Source: an uncultured Collinsella sp. (GTDB lineage: Bacteria > Actinomycetota > Coriobacteriia > Coriobacteriales > Coriobacteriaceae). Taken from it: 16,577 nt of DNA. The translations under genes and the position numbers were made by a program. Shown piece by piece: positions 1 to 7,447 of this stretch (positions are counted from its first letter, which is position 1; every line of letters starts with the position of its first letter). The stretch is from positions 1 through 16,577 of the forward strand of contig CABUHP010000012.1 of NCBI GenBank assembly GCA_902491415.1, in the 5' to 3' direction. The notes under the pieces are model-generated. The model searched no databases. It was not told the origin of the DNA and worked only from the letters and a program-made list of their open reading frames with translations.

Positions 1-66
1 TTTGCGGCCTTGAGGCCGGCGGGCGGAGAAGGATGTGGTCGATAGGGATGCGTGTCCCCTTCGCTG

Positions 67-85
67 TTTCGCGCTTTGCGCGAAA
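67..85. other. Perfect short hairpin in the leader region
   Basis: An 8-bp perfect inverted repeat (67-74 with 78-85) encloses a 3-nt loop. No T run follows on the plus strand, so it is not a canonical intrinsic terminator. It may be the end of an upstream transcription unit outside the window. Bases 1-66 and 86-150 contain nothing that I can assign; the few open frames there have no convincing ribosome binding site or recognisable product. Confidence 0.4.
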
Positions 86-162
86 GGCGCGTTGCTTTGG
101 GATGGGTGGGGAACGTGGTTGCTTTGGCAACTGATCTTCGCCACAAATTACCCTTGGCATAC

Positions 163-190
163 TTGCGCGAGAACCTGCTCGTGCTACACT
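163..190 (+). promoter_or_regulatory. Putative promoter of the riboflavin-uptake operon
   Basis: A TACACT -10 hexamer lies at 185-190, preceded by TG at 182-183, which makes an extended -10. A weak TTGCGC -35 lies at 163-168, with a 16-nt spacer. Transcription would start near 197, just before the FMN aptamer begins, which is the expected position. The -35 matches the consensus poorly, so the call rests mainly on the -10 and the location. Confidence 0.4.
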
Positions 191-198
191 TGCAATTG

Positions 199-383
199 CT
201 GTTTCAGGGCGGGGTGGAATTCCCCACTGGCGGTAAATCGGGCGGTGCCAAAGGGGCGCCGTGGTACAGGCGAGGTGCCTGCGACCGAGCCGATGAGTCC
301 GCGACCCGTGCGTGTGTTGGTTCGCATGCCGGCTGAACTGGTGAGATCCCAGTACCAACGGTTAGAGTCCGGATGAAAGAGGC
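199..383 (+). ncRNA. FMN riboswitch (RFN element)
   Basis: The conserved RFN blocks are readable in order: AGGGCGGGGTGGAATTCCCC near 205-224, CTGGCGGTAAAT near 227-238, CCGATGAGTCCGCGACCCG near 289-307, CTGGTGAGATCCCAGTACC near 339-357, and AACGGTTAGAGTCCGGATG near 358-374. A P1 closing stem forms between about 199-205 and 375-381 with one mismatch. In this class, FMN binding lowers expression of riboflavin synthesis or transport genes. The ribU Shine-Dalgarno AGGTGA (384-389) starts within a few bases of the 3' strand of P1, and I see no terminator hairpin with a T run between aptamer and gene. Control is therefore probably at translation initiation. Confidence 0.95.
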
Positions 384-393
384 AGGTGATCTT

Positions 394-984
394 ATGTCTG
401 AACAGTCGCAGCATATCCATTTTGAGAACACGAATAGGTGGAGCACCAAACAGCTCGTTACCATGGCGCTGATGTGCGCCTTGGGCGCCCTGTTTATGTA
501 TGTGCAGCTACCCATCCTTCCCTCGGCGCCGTTTTTGACGTATGACCCGTCGCTGGTGCCGGCGATGGTGTGCGGGTTTGCGTATGGTCCCGGTGCCGGT
601 ACTGCTGTTGCCGCCATGGCGATCGTTATCCATGCACTCACTACGGGTGACTGGGTCGGCGCGCTTATGAATCTGGTTGCCACGCTGGGCTACATTCTGC
701 CCGCGGCTATCGTCTATCAGAAGATGCACACCTATAAGGGTGCCGTGATTGGCCTGGTGCTCGGCGTCATTGCCGCTACGGCGCTGTCTATGGTCGCAAA
801 CCTTACTATTGGCGTTTGGTTCTGGTATGGCTCGGTCGATGTGATCGCCCCGCTCATGATTCCTGCCGTACTGCCGTTCAACCTTATCAAGACCGTGCTT
901 AACTCGGTGTTGACGCTGGTGGTGTATAAAGCAGTTTCCAACCTCATCACGCCTAAAAAGGACCAGGTCAAAGGGCGCGCATGA
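394..984 (+). CDS. ribU: ECF transporter S component, riboflavin-specific (RibU)
   Basis: This is a 196-residue membrane protein with about six hydrophobic segments, the usual size and layout of ECF S components. It should bind riboflavin from outside and deliver it through the EcfA-EcfT module. Helix 1 carries a small-residue AxxxA pattern (Ala25, Ala29) of the kind used to dock on EcfT. Riboflavin specificity is inferred mainly from the FMN riboswitch directly upstream. The start at 394 is chosen because AGGTGA precedes it by 4 nt; the in-frame ATG at 373 lies inside the riboswitch core. The stop overlaps the ecfA start as ATGA, so translation is probably coupled. Confidence 0.9.
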   Translation: MSEQSQHIHFENTNRWSTKQLVTMALMCALGALFMYVQLPILPSAPFLTYDPSLVPAMVCGFAYGPGAGTAVAAMAIVIHALTTGDWVGALMNLVATLGYILPAAIVYQKMHTYKGAVIGLVLGVIAATALSMVANLTIGVWFWYGSVDVIAPLMIPAVLPFNLIKTVLNSVLTLVVYKAVSNLITPKKDQVKGRA

Positions 985-2885
985 TTGAGTGTCGGGGCGT
1001 TTCCTTTAGCTATGACGGTGCCGTGTCGGCACTCGATGGTGTCGATCTGAGCATCGAGGACGGGGAGTTTTTCTGCATCCTCGGTGGCAATGGGTCGGGC
1101 AAGTCGACGTTTGCCAAGCATCTGAATGCGTTGTTGCAACCCGATGCGGGCACGGTACGCATCAACGGCATGGATGCGTCCGACCCCGAGCTGGTTTACG
1201 ACATTCATTCGACCGCGGGCATGGTATTCCAGAATCCCGACGACCAGCTGGTGGCAACGCTTGTCGAAGATGACGTTGCGTTCGGTCCCGAAAACCTTGG
1301 CGTGCCATCGGCGCAAATTGCGCAGCGCGTACGCGAGGCGCTGAAGGGCGTGGGCCTGGTGGGCTTTGAGCGCCATGAGACCCACGCGCTTTCGGGCGGA
1401 CAAAAGCAGCGCGTGGCGCTTGCCGGCGTGCTCGCCATGGAGCCGCGCGTGCTCATTTTGGACGAGGCGTCCTCGATGCTCGATCCGCGCGGGCGCAAGG
1501 GCCTTATGAAGGCCTGTCACGCGCTGCACGAACGCGGCATGACCATCGTGATGATTACGCACTTTATGGAAGAGGCCGCCGAGGCCGATCGAGTCGCGGT
1601 GTTTCGGGCGGGGCGCGTTGCCATGTTGGGCACGCCCGATGAAATCTTGACGCAGGCGGACGAACTCGCGCGGCTGAACCTGGATATGCCGGCATCGTGC
1701 TGTCTTGGCAGGGCGCTTCGTGCGAAGGGCGTGCCCGTTCACGCGCAGGTGCGCGAGGCGGATATGGTTGCCGAGGTTGCGCAGGCCTATACCGAGCGAA
1801 GTGAGGCGGGCACCGCGGGGCAGTCTTCCGCATCCCAGTCGGAAATCGCTGACGGCGCTGTTCCGGCAGACAATGAGGACAACGCGCCGGAGCCCGTCAT
1901 CGAGATTTCGCACCTTTCGTATAGCTATTCGCTGAGCGCCCGCGAGCGTCGCCGTTGGCACAAGCGCTCAGCCGTCGAGGGCGCATCGAACAAGCAGACC
2001 CTCTGGGGCAACGACCCTAGCAGCCCTTGGGCGTTGCGTGATGTGTCGCTAACGGTGTGTCGTGGCGAGTTCCTGGGCCTTGCGGGCCATACCGGTTCGG
2101 GTAAATCGACGCTGGTTCAGCATCTCAACGGCCTGATTCGTCCCCAGGAGGGTTCTGTTTATGCGCTGGGGCTCGACCTGGTAAACAAGAAAGATGCCGC
2201 CGCGGTTAAGGCAAAGGTCGGCGTGGTGTTTCAGTATCCAGAGCGTCAACTGTTTGCCGAGACCGCGACACAGGACGTGGCATTTGGTCCGCGTAACCTT
2301 GGCTTGTCGCAGGCCGAGGTCGCCCGCCGCGTTGAGTCATCGCTCGCGCGCGTGGGCCTCGACCTGGCTACGGTGGGCGACAAGAACCCCTTTGAGCTCT
2401 CCGGCGGGCAGCAGCGGCGCGTGGCGTTTGCTGGCGTGCTTGCCATGGAGCCCGAGGTCCTGGTGCTCGATGAGCCCATGGCAGGGCTCGATCCGGCGGC
2501 GCGCAGTGATTTTCTGGAGCTTATCGATCGACTTCACCATGGGGGCCTGACCGTCGTCATGGTCTCGCACAGTATGGATGACCTTGCCAATTGCTGCGAC
2601 CGTATTGTCGTGATGAACGAGGGCGAGGTGTTTGCCGAGGGCAGGCCCGCTCAGGTTTTTGCGCATGCCGATGAGCTTAAATCAATCGGCTTGGGTGTTC
2701 CCGCTGCCCAGCGCATGGCGCTGGCGCTTGCGAAGGCAGGCGTGCCGCTGCGCTTTGACGGCCTCTATACGGTTGAGTCGCTGACAGGCGAGTTGGTGGA
2801 CCTGCTAATCGGTCGCTCGGACGGTCCTTCTAACGTCGCGGACATTGCTAAATCCAAGACGGTCGCGCGAGAGGAGGGCTGCTAA
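981..2885 (+). CDS. ecfA: Fused tandem ECF ATPase (EcfA1-EcfA2 in one chain)
   Basis: This 634-residue protein carries two complete ABC ATPase domains that normally come from two genes. Domain 1 has Walker A GGNGSGKST (35-43), Q84, LSGGQ (137-141), Walker B ending in Glu162, and switch His194. Domain 2 has GHTGSGKST (369-377), Q418, LSGGQ (473-477), Glu498 and His530. Both sites look catalytically intact. LDEASSMLDP in domain 1 is EcfA1-like and LDEPMAGLDP in domain 2 is EcfA2-like. They are joined by a low-complexity acidic linker (about 270-305). An extra charged stretch (about 318-347) sits early in domain 2. The start overlaps the ribU stop and the stop TAA overlaps the ecfT ATG. It powers vitamin uptake with EcfT and RibU, and possibly with other S components encoded elsewhere. 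Confidence 0.93.
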   Translation: MIECRGVSFSYDGAVSALDGVDLSIEDGEFFCILGGNGSGKSTFAKHLNALLQPDAGTVRINGMDASDPELVYDIHSTAGMVFQNPDDQLVATLVEDDVAFGPENLGVPSAQIAQRVREALKGVGLVGFERHETHALSGGQKQRVALAGVLAMEPRVLILDEASSMLDPRGRKGLMKACHALHERGMTIVMITHFMEEAAEADRVAVFRAGRVAMLGTPDEILTQADELARLNLDMPASCCLGRALRAKGVPVHAQVREADMVAEVAQAYTERSEAGTAGQSSASQSEIADGAVPADNEDNAPEPVIEISHLSYSYSLSARERRRWHKRSAVEGASNKQTLWGNDPSSPWALRDVSLTVCRGEFLGLAGHTGSGKSTLVQHLNGLIRPQEGSVYALGLDLVNKKDAAAVKAKVGVVFQYPERQLFAETATQDVAFGPRNLGLSQAEVARRVESSLARVGLDLATVGDKNPFELSGGQQRRVAFAGVLAMEPEVLVLDEPMAGLDPAARSDFLELIDRLHHGGLTVVMVSHSMDDLANCCDRIVVMNEGEVFAEGRPAQVFAHADELKSIGLGVPAAQRMALALAKAGVPLRFDGLYTVESLTGELVDLLIGRSDGPSNVADIAKSKTVAREEGC

Positions 2886-3685
2886 TGGAGGCGTTTTCGT
2901 TTGGCAGCTACTATCCCGGCGATAGTGCAATCCACCGCCTGGACCCGCGAACCAAGTTGCTCTTGGGCTTTGTGTTTCTGATCACGACGCTCACGGTCAG
3001 CAGCTTCCGCGGACTGGTCTCGGTCGCAATCTTCGTTGTCCTGATCTATACCGTGTCCCGGGTGCCGGCTCGTCTCGTCCTGTCATCGATGGCGCCGCTG
3101 CTGGCGATCGTCGCGGTGGTCGCGGTGCTCAACCTGTTTTCCGACCAGAGCGGGCGCATTCTGTGGCAGCTCGGCTTTTTGCAGATAAGCGAGGGCTCGC
3201 TGCATTCCGCCGCCTTTATGGCGTGCCGCCTGACCTTGATGATGGCCGGTATGAGCGCTATCACGCTCACCACACCGACGCTCGACCTCACCGCGGGTTT
3301 TGAGCGCCTGCTCGCGCCGTTTGCGCGTGTGGGACTTCCTGTGCACGAGCTCGGCATGATCATGGGTATCGCGCTGCGCTTTATGCCGCAGTTTGCCACC
3401 GAGATGAAGCAGACGGCCGATGCGCAGGCGAGCCGCGGTGCGCGCGTGACGGGAGGCCCGCTCGGCGGCGTTCGTATGCTTGGCAGTGTGGCGATTCCGC
3501 TGTTCACGGGTGTGTTCCGTCATGCCGAGACGTTGTCTGCCGCCATGGATGCCCGTTGCTATCATGGCGAGCAGGGCCGCACACGTCTGCATGCGCTTGC
3601 ATTTGGCCGCGGCGACGCGTTGGCGGCGGTGGTGACGGCGTTGCTGCTCATCTGCGTCATCGTCATCAATCTTCAACTTGTTTAG
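2885..3685 (+). CDS. ecfT: ECF transporter transmembrane component EcfT
   Basis: This is a 266-residue membrane protein of the CbiQ/EcfT family. Hydrophobic segments lie at about 25-60, 65-85, 108-130, 155-170 and 245-264. It couples the ATPases to the S component. The two short coupling motifs are visible: QASRGAR around 181-187 and MDARCYHG around 221-228, corresponding to the paired Ala-Arg-Gly motifs that enter the ATPase grooves. The first has Ser in place of the usual Ala. The length is typical. It is the third gene of a coupled run; its ATG shares a base with the ecfA stop. Confidence 0.93.
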   Translation: MEAFSFGSYYPGDSAIHRLDPRTKLLLGFVFLITTLTVSSFRGLVSVAIFVVLIYTVSRVPARLVLSSMAPLLAIVAVVAVLNLFSDQSGRILWQLGFLQISEGSLHSAAFMACRLTLMMAGMSAITLTTPTLDLTAGFERLLAPFARVGLPVHELGMIMGIALRFMPQFATEMKQTADAQASRGARVTGGPLGGVRMLGSVAIPLFTGVFRHAETLSAAMDARCYHGEQGRTRLHALAFGRGDALAAVVTALLLICVIVINLQLV

Positions 3686-3715
3686 GCGCGATTCGAGCGC
3701 AGGAAAGGGGTCCCT

Positions 3716-4162
3716 ATGACCGACAACGACCGTACGGCGCAGCTCGAGCGCGCCTGTTCGTATCTCAGGCGTATTCCGGCGTGGTATCTCTCCACGATCG
3801 ACGTGACGGACGGACATCAGCCGCGCGTGAGGCCGTTCTCGTTTGCCATGGTCGATGATGGCAAGCTGTGGTTTTGCACCTCGCGCGATAAGGACGTGTG
3901 GGCCGAGCTCAGCGCGAACCCCAAGTTTGAGGTTTCGGGTTGGAAACCGGGGGAGTGTTGGATTGTGCTGACCGGCGAGGCCGCGCTCGAGGACGACGCG
4001 GTCGTGAGCGACCGGGTGCGCCAGGCGGGCTTTAAGCACATGGTGGGCATCGGCGAGCAACACGATAGTGCCAACGACGGTCGCCTTGCGTTTTTCTCGG
4101 TGCGAAATATCGCCGCCCGTTTCTGTGATATCGACGGCAGCGAGGAGCGCCTGGAGCTTTAG
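3716..4162 (+). CDS. Pyridoxamine 5'-phosphate oxidase family protein (FMN-binding split barrel), copy 1
   Basis: This 148-residue protein belongs by pattern to the small PPOX-like FMN-binding split-barrel group. The core reads PAWYLSTIDVTDGHQPRVRP, then FSFAMVDDGKLWFCT, then DVWAELSANPKFEVSGW, a layout seen in proteins that bind FMN, or sometimes F420 or haem. The substrate is unknown; family members include nitroimidazole-reductase-like proteins and flavin reductases. AGGAAAGGGG stands before the ATG. It begins 30 bp after ecfT with no terminator between, so it may be in the riboswitch-controlled operon. It is paralogous to the next gene: both share the PAWYL, RPFSFA, DGKLWF and KDVW blocks. 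Confidence 0.85.
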   Translation: MTDNDRTAQLERACSYLRRIPAWYLSTIDVTDGHQPRVRPFSFAMVDDGKLWFCTSRDKDVWAELSANPKFEVSGWKPGECWIVLTGEAALEDDAVVSDRVRQAGFKHMVGIGEQHDSANDGRLAFFSVRNIAARFCDIDGSEERLEL

Positions 4163-4216
4163 CCCTAGGGTAGCTAAAACAGCCCCGACCCAAAAAGACT
4201 AGTGCCAGGAGGACAC

Positions 4217-4627
4217 ATGGACGGATTGAATACGGTGTTGGAGTATCTGACGTCGGTGCCGGCATGGTATTTGGCGACGAGCGTTGACGGACAGCCGCAT
4301 GTGCGTCCGTTTTCGTTTGCGCAGATCCAGGACGGCAAGCTGTGGTTTGTAACGGCGCGCACCAAAGACGTGTGGCAAGAGCTGCTGCAAAATCAACGCT
4401 TTGAGGCCACGAGTTGGTGGCCGGGCCATGGCTGGCTCATCTTGCGCGGGCGTGCGGGTCTGGATGACCAAGCTGCTCCCGATATGCGAGAGGCAGGCTG
4501 GAAGCACCTGGAGCGCCTAGGCGAGCGCTACGAGGGCGCAGACGATCCCACGCTCGTCTTCTTTAGCGTGGAGGAACCCGAGGCCTTTATCTGCAACCAT
4601 GACGAATGGGTGCCGGTCGAGCTCTAA
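4217..4627 (+). CDS. Pyridoxamine 5'-phosphate oxidase family protein (FMN-binding split barrel), copy 2
   Basis: This 136-residue paralogue of the preceding gene lies 54 bp downstream. The shared blocks are VPAWYLAT, PHVRPFSFAQIQDGKLWF, TKDVWQELLQNQRFE, a Trp-rich strand with GHGWLILRG, and VFFSVEEPEAFIC. I start at 4217 because AGGAGG (4207-4212) lies at the right distance; a GTG at 4202 would put that site inside the gene. The role is presumably FMN-dependent redox chemistry or flavin binding, with unknown substrate. Divergence between the copies in the middle and at the C-terminus suggests distinct substrates rather than a recent duplication. Confidence 0.85.
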   Translation: MDGLNTVLEYLTSVPAWYLATSVDGQPHVRPFSFAQIQDGKLWFVTARTKDVWQELLQNQRFEATSWWPGHGWLILRGRAGLDDQAAPDMREAGWKHLERLGERYEGADDPTLVFFSVEEPEAFICNHDEWVPVEL

Positions 4628-4672
4628 ACGAGTCTCTCAGCAAGCTTCGACAATTCAAATTCTCGCATGAAG

Positions 4673-4725
4673 CGGGCCCCACATTGCAACGTCACCGTAA
4701 GGTGCACTGGGCAATATGGGGCCCG
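4673..4725 (+). terminator. Long GC-rich hairpin, possible end of the riboflavin operon
   Basis: A 15-nt arm (4673-4687) pairs with 4711-4725 with one mismatch. A smaller CACC/GGTG hairpin (4693-4704) lies in the loop. The position, 45 bp after the last flavin-related gene, suits a terminator. There is no T run after the stem on either strand, so a canonical intrinsic terminator is not shown; a U-tract-less terminator, an RNA processing site or a stabilising 3' structure are alternatives. Confidence 0.45.
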
Positions 4726-4770
4726 TATTCATTTGTCAATTCCTTCGAGTGAATGTGTCGGGACTGTTTC

Positions 4771-4810
4771 AATGCATGAATATGTAAAAGATTTGCGTAT
4801 ATATGCATCT
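4771..4810 (+). promoter_or_regulatory. Two tandem ARG-box-like operators upstream of argC
   Basis: Two imperfect palindromes of the form TGCAT-N4-ATGCA are present: TGCATGAATATGTA (4773-4786) and TGCGTATATATGCA (4794-4807). Their centres are 21 bp apart, two helical turns, as in the paired ARG boxes bound by the ArgR hexamer in other bacteria. They sit about 85-120 bp before argC in an otherwise AT-rich patch. A possible extended -10, TG-C-TAAAGT, lies just downstream at 4816-4824, so bound ArgR could block RNA polymerase. No argR gene is in the window. Confidence 0.6.
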
Positions 4811-4892
4811 TTTGGTGCTAAAGTTTCAACCCACTTCATAACGACGGCTGCGGGATGCGCATTGGTGCATAACTGCAGACAAGGAGTCTGAT

Positions 4893-5963
4893 ATGTCATT
4901 AAAGGTTGGAATCGTCGGTGCGGCTGGATATGCCGGTGCCGAACTTATTCGCCTCGTGCTCGGTCATCCTGAGTTTGAACTTGTTGCCATTACGTCCAAC
5001 GCCGATGCCGGCCAGCCGCTGTCCGCGGTGTATCCGAGCTTTGCTGGCGCGAGCGATCTGGTTTTCACCACGCATGACGCGCCCGAGCTTAAATCCTGCG
5101 ACGCCGTCTTCTTGGCCGTGCCGCACACGGCTGCCATGGCACAGGTGCCCGCGCTGCTTGCATCGGGCGTCTCCTGCTTTGATCTTTCGGCCGATTACCG
5201 CCTGAGCGATCCGGCCGTGTTTGAGGTATGGTATGCCGCCGAGCACACGAGCCCCGAGCTACTCAAGACACGTGCCTTCGGCCTGCCCGAGCTGTTCTGC
5301 CAGGACTTGGAGACCGCTGCTTCCAGCCATGCCGCTGGCAGGCCCGTGTTGGTCGCCTGCGCCGGCTGCTATCCCACCGCAACGAGCCTTGCTGCCGCTC
5401 CTGCCGTGCGTGCGGGCTGGGTGGCAGAGAACGGCCCCGTGATTGTCGATGCCATTAGCGGCGTGACGGGCGCCGGTAAGTCCTGCAACGCCCGCACCCA
5501 CTTTTGCAGCGCGGACGAGAACCTGGAAGCCTATGGCGTAGGCAAACATCGCCATACGCCCGAGATCGAGCAGATCCTGGGCCTGACCGACCGCGTCGTC
5601 TTTACTCCACACTTGGCACCGCTCAAGCGCGGCCTGCTTTCCACGGTGACGATGCCGCTTGCGCCGCAGGCCATCGACTCCCTGGCTCTTGAGGATGTTG
5701 TCGACTATTACAAGCAGTTCTACGCTGGACGCACCTTTGTGCGCGTGCTCGACGCCGGCCAGCAGCCCAAGACGGCTTCGGTCGTCGGAACCAACGCCGC
5801 CCAGATTGGCCTCGCGCTCAACAAGCGCGCGGGCGTTCTGGTGACGACGGGCGCCATCGACAATCTGTGCAAGGGTGCAGCAGGCCAGGCGGTTCAGTGC
5901 GCCAACATCGTCTTTGGCTTTGACGAGCGACGAGGCTTGCCCACAGTGGCGTGCCCGGTGTAG
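4893..5963 (+). CDS. argC: N-acetyl-gamma-glutamyl-phosphate reductase
   Basis: This 356-residue enzyme reduces N-acetylglutamyl 5-phosphate to the semialdehyde with NADPH, the third step of arginine/ornithine synthesis. The N-terminal dinucleotide-binding motif is GIVGAAGYAGAE (6-17). The catalytic cysteine is Cys159 in AGCYPTA, and the conserved KHRHTPE stretch (218-224) supplies the acid/base histidine. Length and order match the family throughout. AAGGAG (4881-4886) precedes the ATG. It leads the cluster argC-argJ-argB-argD and follows two likely ArgR operators, so arginine repression is expected. Confidence 0.96.
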   Translation: MSLKVGIVGAAGYAGAELIRLVLGHPEFELVAITSNADAGQPLSAVYPSFAGASDLVFTTHDAPELKSCDAVFLAVPHTAAMAQVPALLASGVSCFDLSADYRLSDPAVFEVWYAAEHTSPELLKTRAFGLPELFCQDLETAASSHAAGRPVLVACAGCYPTATSLAAAPAVRAGWVAENGPVIVDAISGVTGAGKSCNARTHFCSADENLEAYGVGKHRHTPEIEQILGLTDRVVFTPHLAPLKRGLLSTVTMPLAPQAIDSLALEDVVDYYKQFYAGRTFVRVLDAGQQPKTASVVGTNAAQIGLALNKRAGVLVTTGAIDNLCKGAAGQAVQCANIVFGFDERRGLPTVACPV

Positions 5964-5991
5964 CACATTCGATTGTTAACGATTTGGTAGT

Positions 5992-6071
5992 CGGGCATCG
6001 AGTGGGGCGCCACTCTTAAGCTGGTCTCATGATCACGACTGGCATGGCGCACCAACCGATGCCCGTTTTTT
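5992..6071 (+). terminator. Terminator-like multi-branched RNA between argC and argJ
   Basis: A perfect 9-bp stem (5992-6000 with 6057-6065) is followed at once by six T residues (6066-6071). The enclosed loop contains a 6-bp hairpin (6000-6005 with 6010-6015) and a weaker pairing (6022-6025 with 6051-6054), giving a possible three-way junction. Stem plus T tract fit an intrinsic terminator, yet it lies inside the arg cluster, 26 bp before argJ. It may be an attenuator, a partial terminator that lowers argJBD output, or the leader of a separate argJ transcript. Confidence 0.6.
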
Positions 6072-6097
6072 GTTTGATATAAGGAGTCATAAAGACG

Positions 6098-7366
6098 ATG
6101 AATACCGACCTGATTGATATCAAGATTCGCGCCGTCGAGGGTGGCGTTACGGCTGCGGCTGGTTTTAAGGCTGCAGGCATCCACGCTGGGTTCCGCAAGA
6201 ACCCCGAGCGTCTGGATTACGCGCTCGTCGTGCCCGATAAACCCTGTCCCGGCGCCGGCGTGTTTACCACCAATCGCTTTTGCGCGGCGCCCGTGCAGGT
6301 GAGCCGTGCCAACCTGGGCGGTGCCGACAAGGGCTACGGTATCATCGCCGGCGTTTCGGTCAACTCTGGCAATGCCAACGCCGCCACGGGTGAGACCGGC
6401 CTTGCATGCGCGCGCGAGACATGCAGCATCGCATCGCAGGTCATCGGCTGCGAGCCCCAGCAGATTCTGGTTGCCTCCACGGGTGTGATTGGCCAGATTC
6501 TGCCGATCGACACGTTTGAGACTGCCATTCCTGCTGCCTACGAGGCACTTTCCGCCCACGGTGGCGCCGATGCCGCCCGCGCTATCATGACGACCGACAC
6601 GCACTCCAAGGAGTATGCCGTGTGTTACCGCAGCGAGGCCGCGGGGCACGCAGGCAATGCCTATACGGTGGGCGGTATGTGCAAGGGCTCGGGCATGATC
6701 ATGCCCAACATGGCAACCATGATCGCGGTCATCACTACCGATGCCCCCGTCGAGCCGGAGGCGCTCCATGCCCTGTTGCTCTCCACCGTCAAACAGACCT
6801 TCAACAAGGTAACGGTCGATTCCGACACCTCGACTAACGACACCTGCATCATGCTTGCCTCCGGCGCCGCTGCCGCAGATGCCGAGCCTATTGTCGAGGG
6901 CTCTGACGCCTTCGACGAGCTAGCCTTTGCCGTGCATGAGGTGTGCGAGAGCCTGGCGCGCAACATCGCCGCAGATGGCGAGGGCGCATCCAAGCTCGTG
7001 ACGGTTAACGTCACCGGCGCCGTGAACGACGAGGAGGCCGATATCGCCGCTCGTGCCGTCGCCAACTCGCCGCTCGTCAAGACCTGCATTGCCGGCCACG
7101 ATTGCAACTGGGGCCGCGTTGCCATGGCGCTCGGTAAGTGCGGCGTGCAGTTTAACCAAGAAGATGTGTCCATCGACATGATGGGTATGCCCGTCTGTCG
7201 CGATGGCCTGACGGTCCCCTTCGATGAGGACGAAGCCCTGCGACGTTTTGAGGCGCCCGAGATTGTGATCTCGGCAGACCTGGGTGCAGGGGACGCGGCG
7301 ACCACCGTGTGGACTTGCGACCTCACGCACGAGTACATCTCCATTAACGGTGACTACCGTTCCTAG
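6098..7366 (+). CDS. argJ: Bifunctional glutamate N-acetyltransferase / ornithine acetyltransferase
   Basis: This 422-residue ArgJ moves the acetyl group from N-acetylornithine to glutamate, giving ornithine and recycling the acetyl. Some members also use acetyl-CoA. The self-cleavage site is visible in PNMATMIAVITTDAP, with Thr207 as the nucleophile that becomes the N-terminus of the beta chain. Upstream KGSGMIMPN and downstream VDSDTSTNDT match the family, and NWGRVAMALGK lies in the C-terminal half. AAGGAG (6081-6086) is 11 nt before the ATG, slightly far. A terminator-like element lies just upstream. Its presence means that the cluster uses the cyclic acetyl pathway, so argE is not needed. 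Confidence 0.96.
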   Translation: MNTDLIDIKIRAVEGGVTAAAGFKAAGIHAGFRKNPERLDYALVVPDKPCPGAGVFTTNRFCAAPVQVSRANLGGADKGYGIIAGVSVNSGNANAATGETGLACARETCSIASQVIGCEPQQILVASTGVIGQILPIDTFETAIPAAYEALSAHGGADAARAIMTTDTHSKEYAVCYRSEAAGHAGNAYTVGGMCKGSGMIMPNMATMIAVITTDAPVEPEALHALLLSTVKQTFNKVTVDSDTSTNDTCIMLASGAAAADAEPIVEGSDAFDELAFAVHEVCESLARNIAADGEGASKLVTVNVTGAVNDEEADIAARAVANSPLVKTCIAGHDCNWGRVAMALGKCGVQFNQEDVSIDMMGMPVCRDGLTVPFDEDEALRRFEAPEIVISADLGAGDAATTVWTCDLTHEYISINGDYRS

Positions 7367-7447
7367 ACTCCCGATGTGCCGTGCATCCCGCTGCAATCTC
7401 GGGCAACGAGGTACGGCGCGATAGCTAAACGAAAGACGAGGCAGACT

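Noticed and set aside
35-376. Small plus-strand open frames across the leader
   Set aside because: They run through the FMN aptamer, whose structure explains the sequence. No ribosome binding site or sensible protein is visible.
373-393. Upstream ATG at 373 as the ribU start
   Set aside because: It lies within the conserved GGATGAAAG end of the riboswitch. The ATG at 394 has a proper Shine-Dalgarno.
732-1961. Long antisense open frame (409 codons) opposite ecfA
   Set aside because: It mirrors the codon pattern of the real gene on the other strand. The product is rich in Arg, His and Ala with no recognisable domain, and ecfA has every ABC motif.
4628-4892. T-box or other tRNA-sensing leader before argC
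   Set aside because: I looked for the conserved T-box core (TGGNACCGCG type) and did not find it. The paired palindromes fit ArgR control better.
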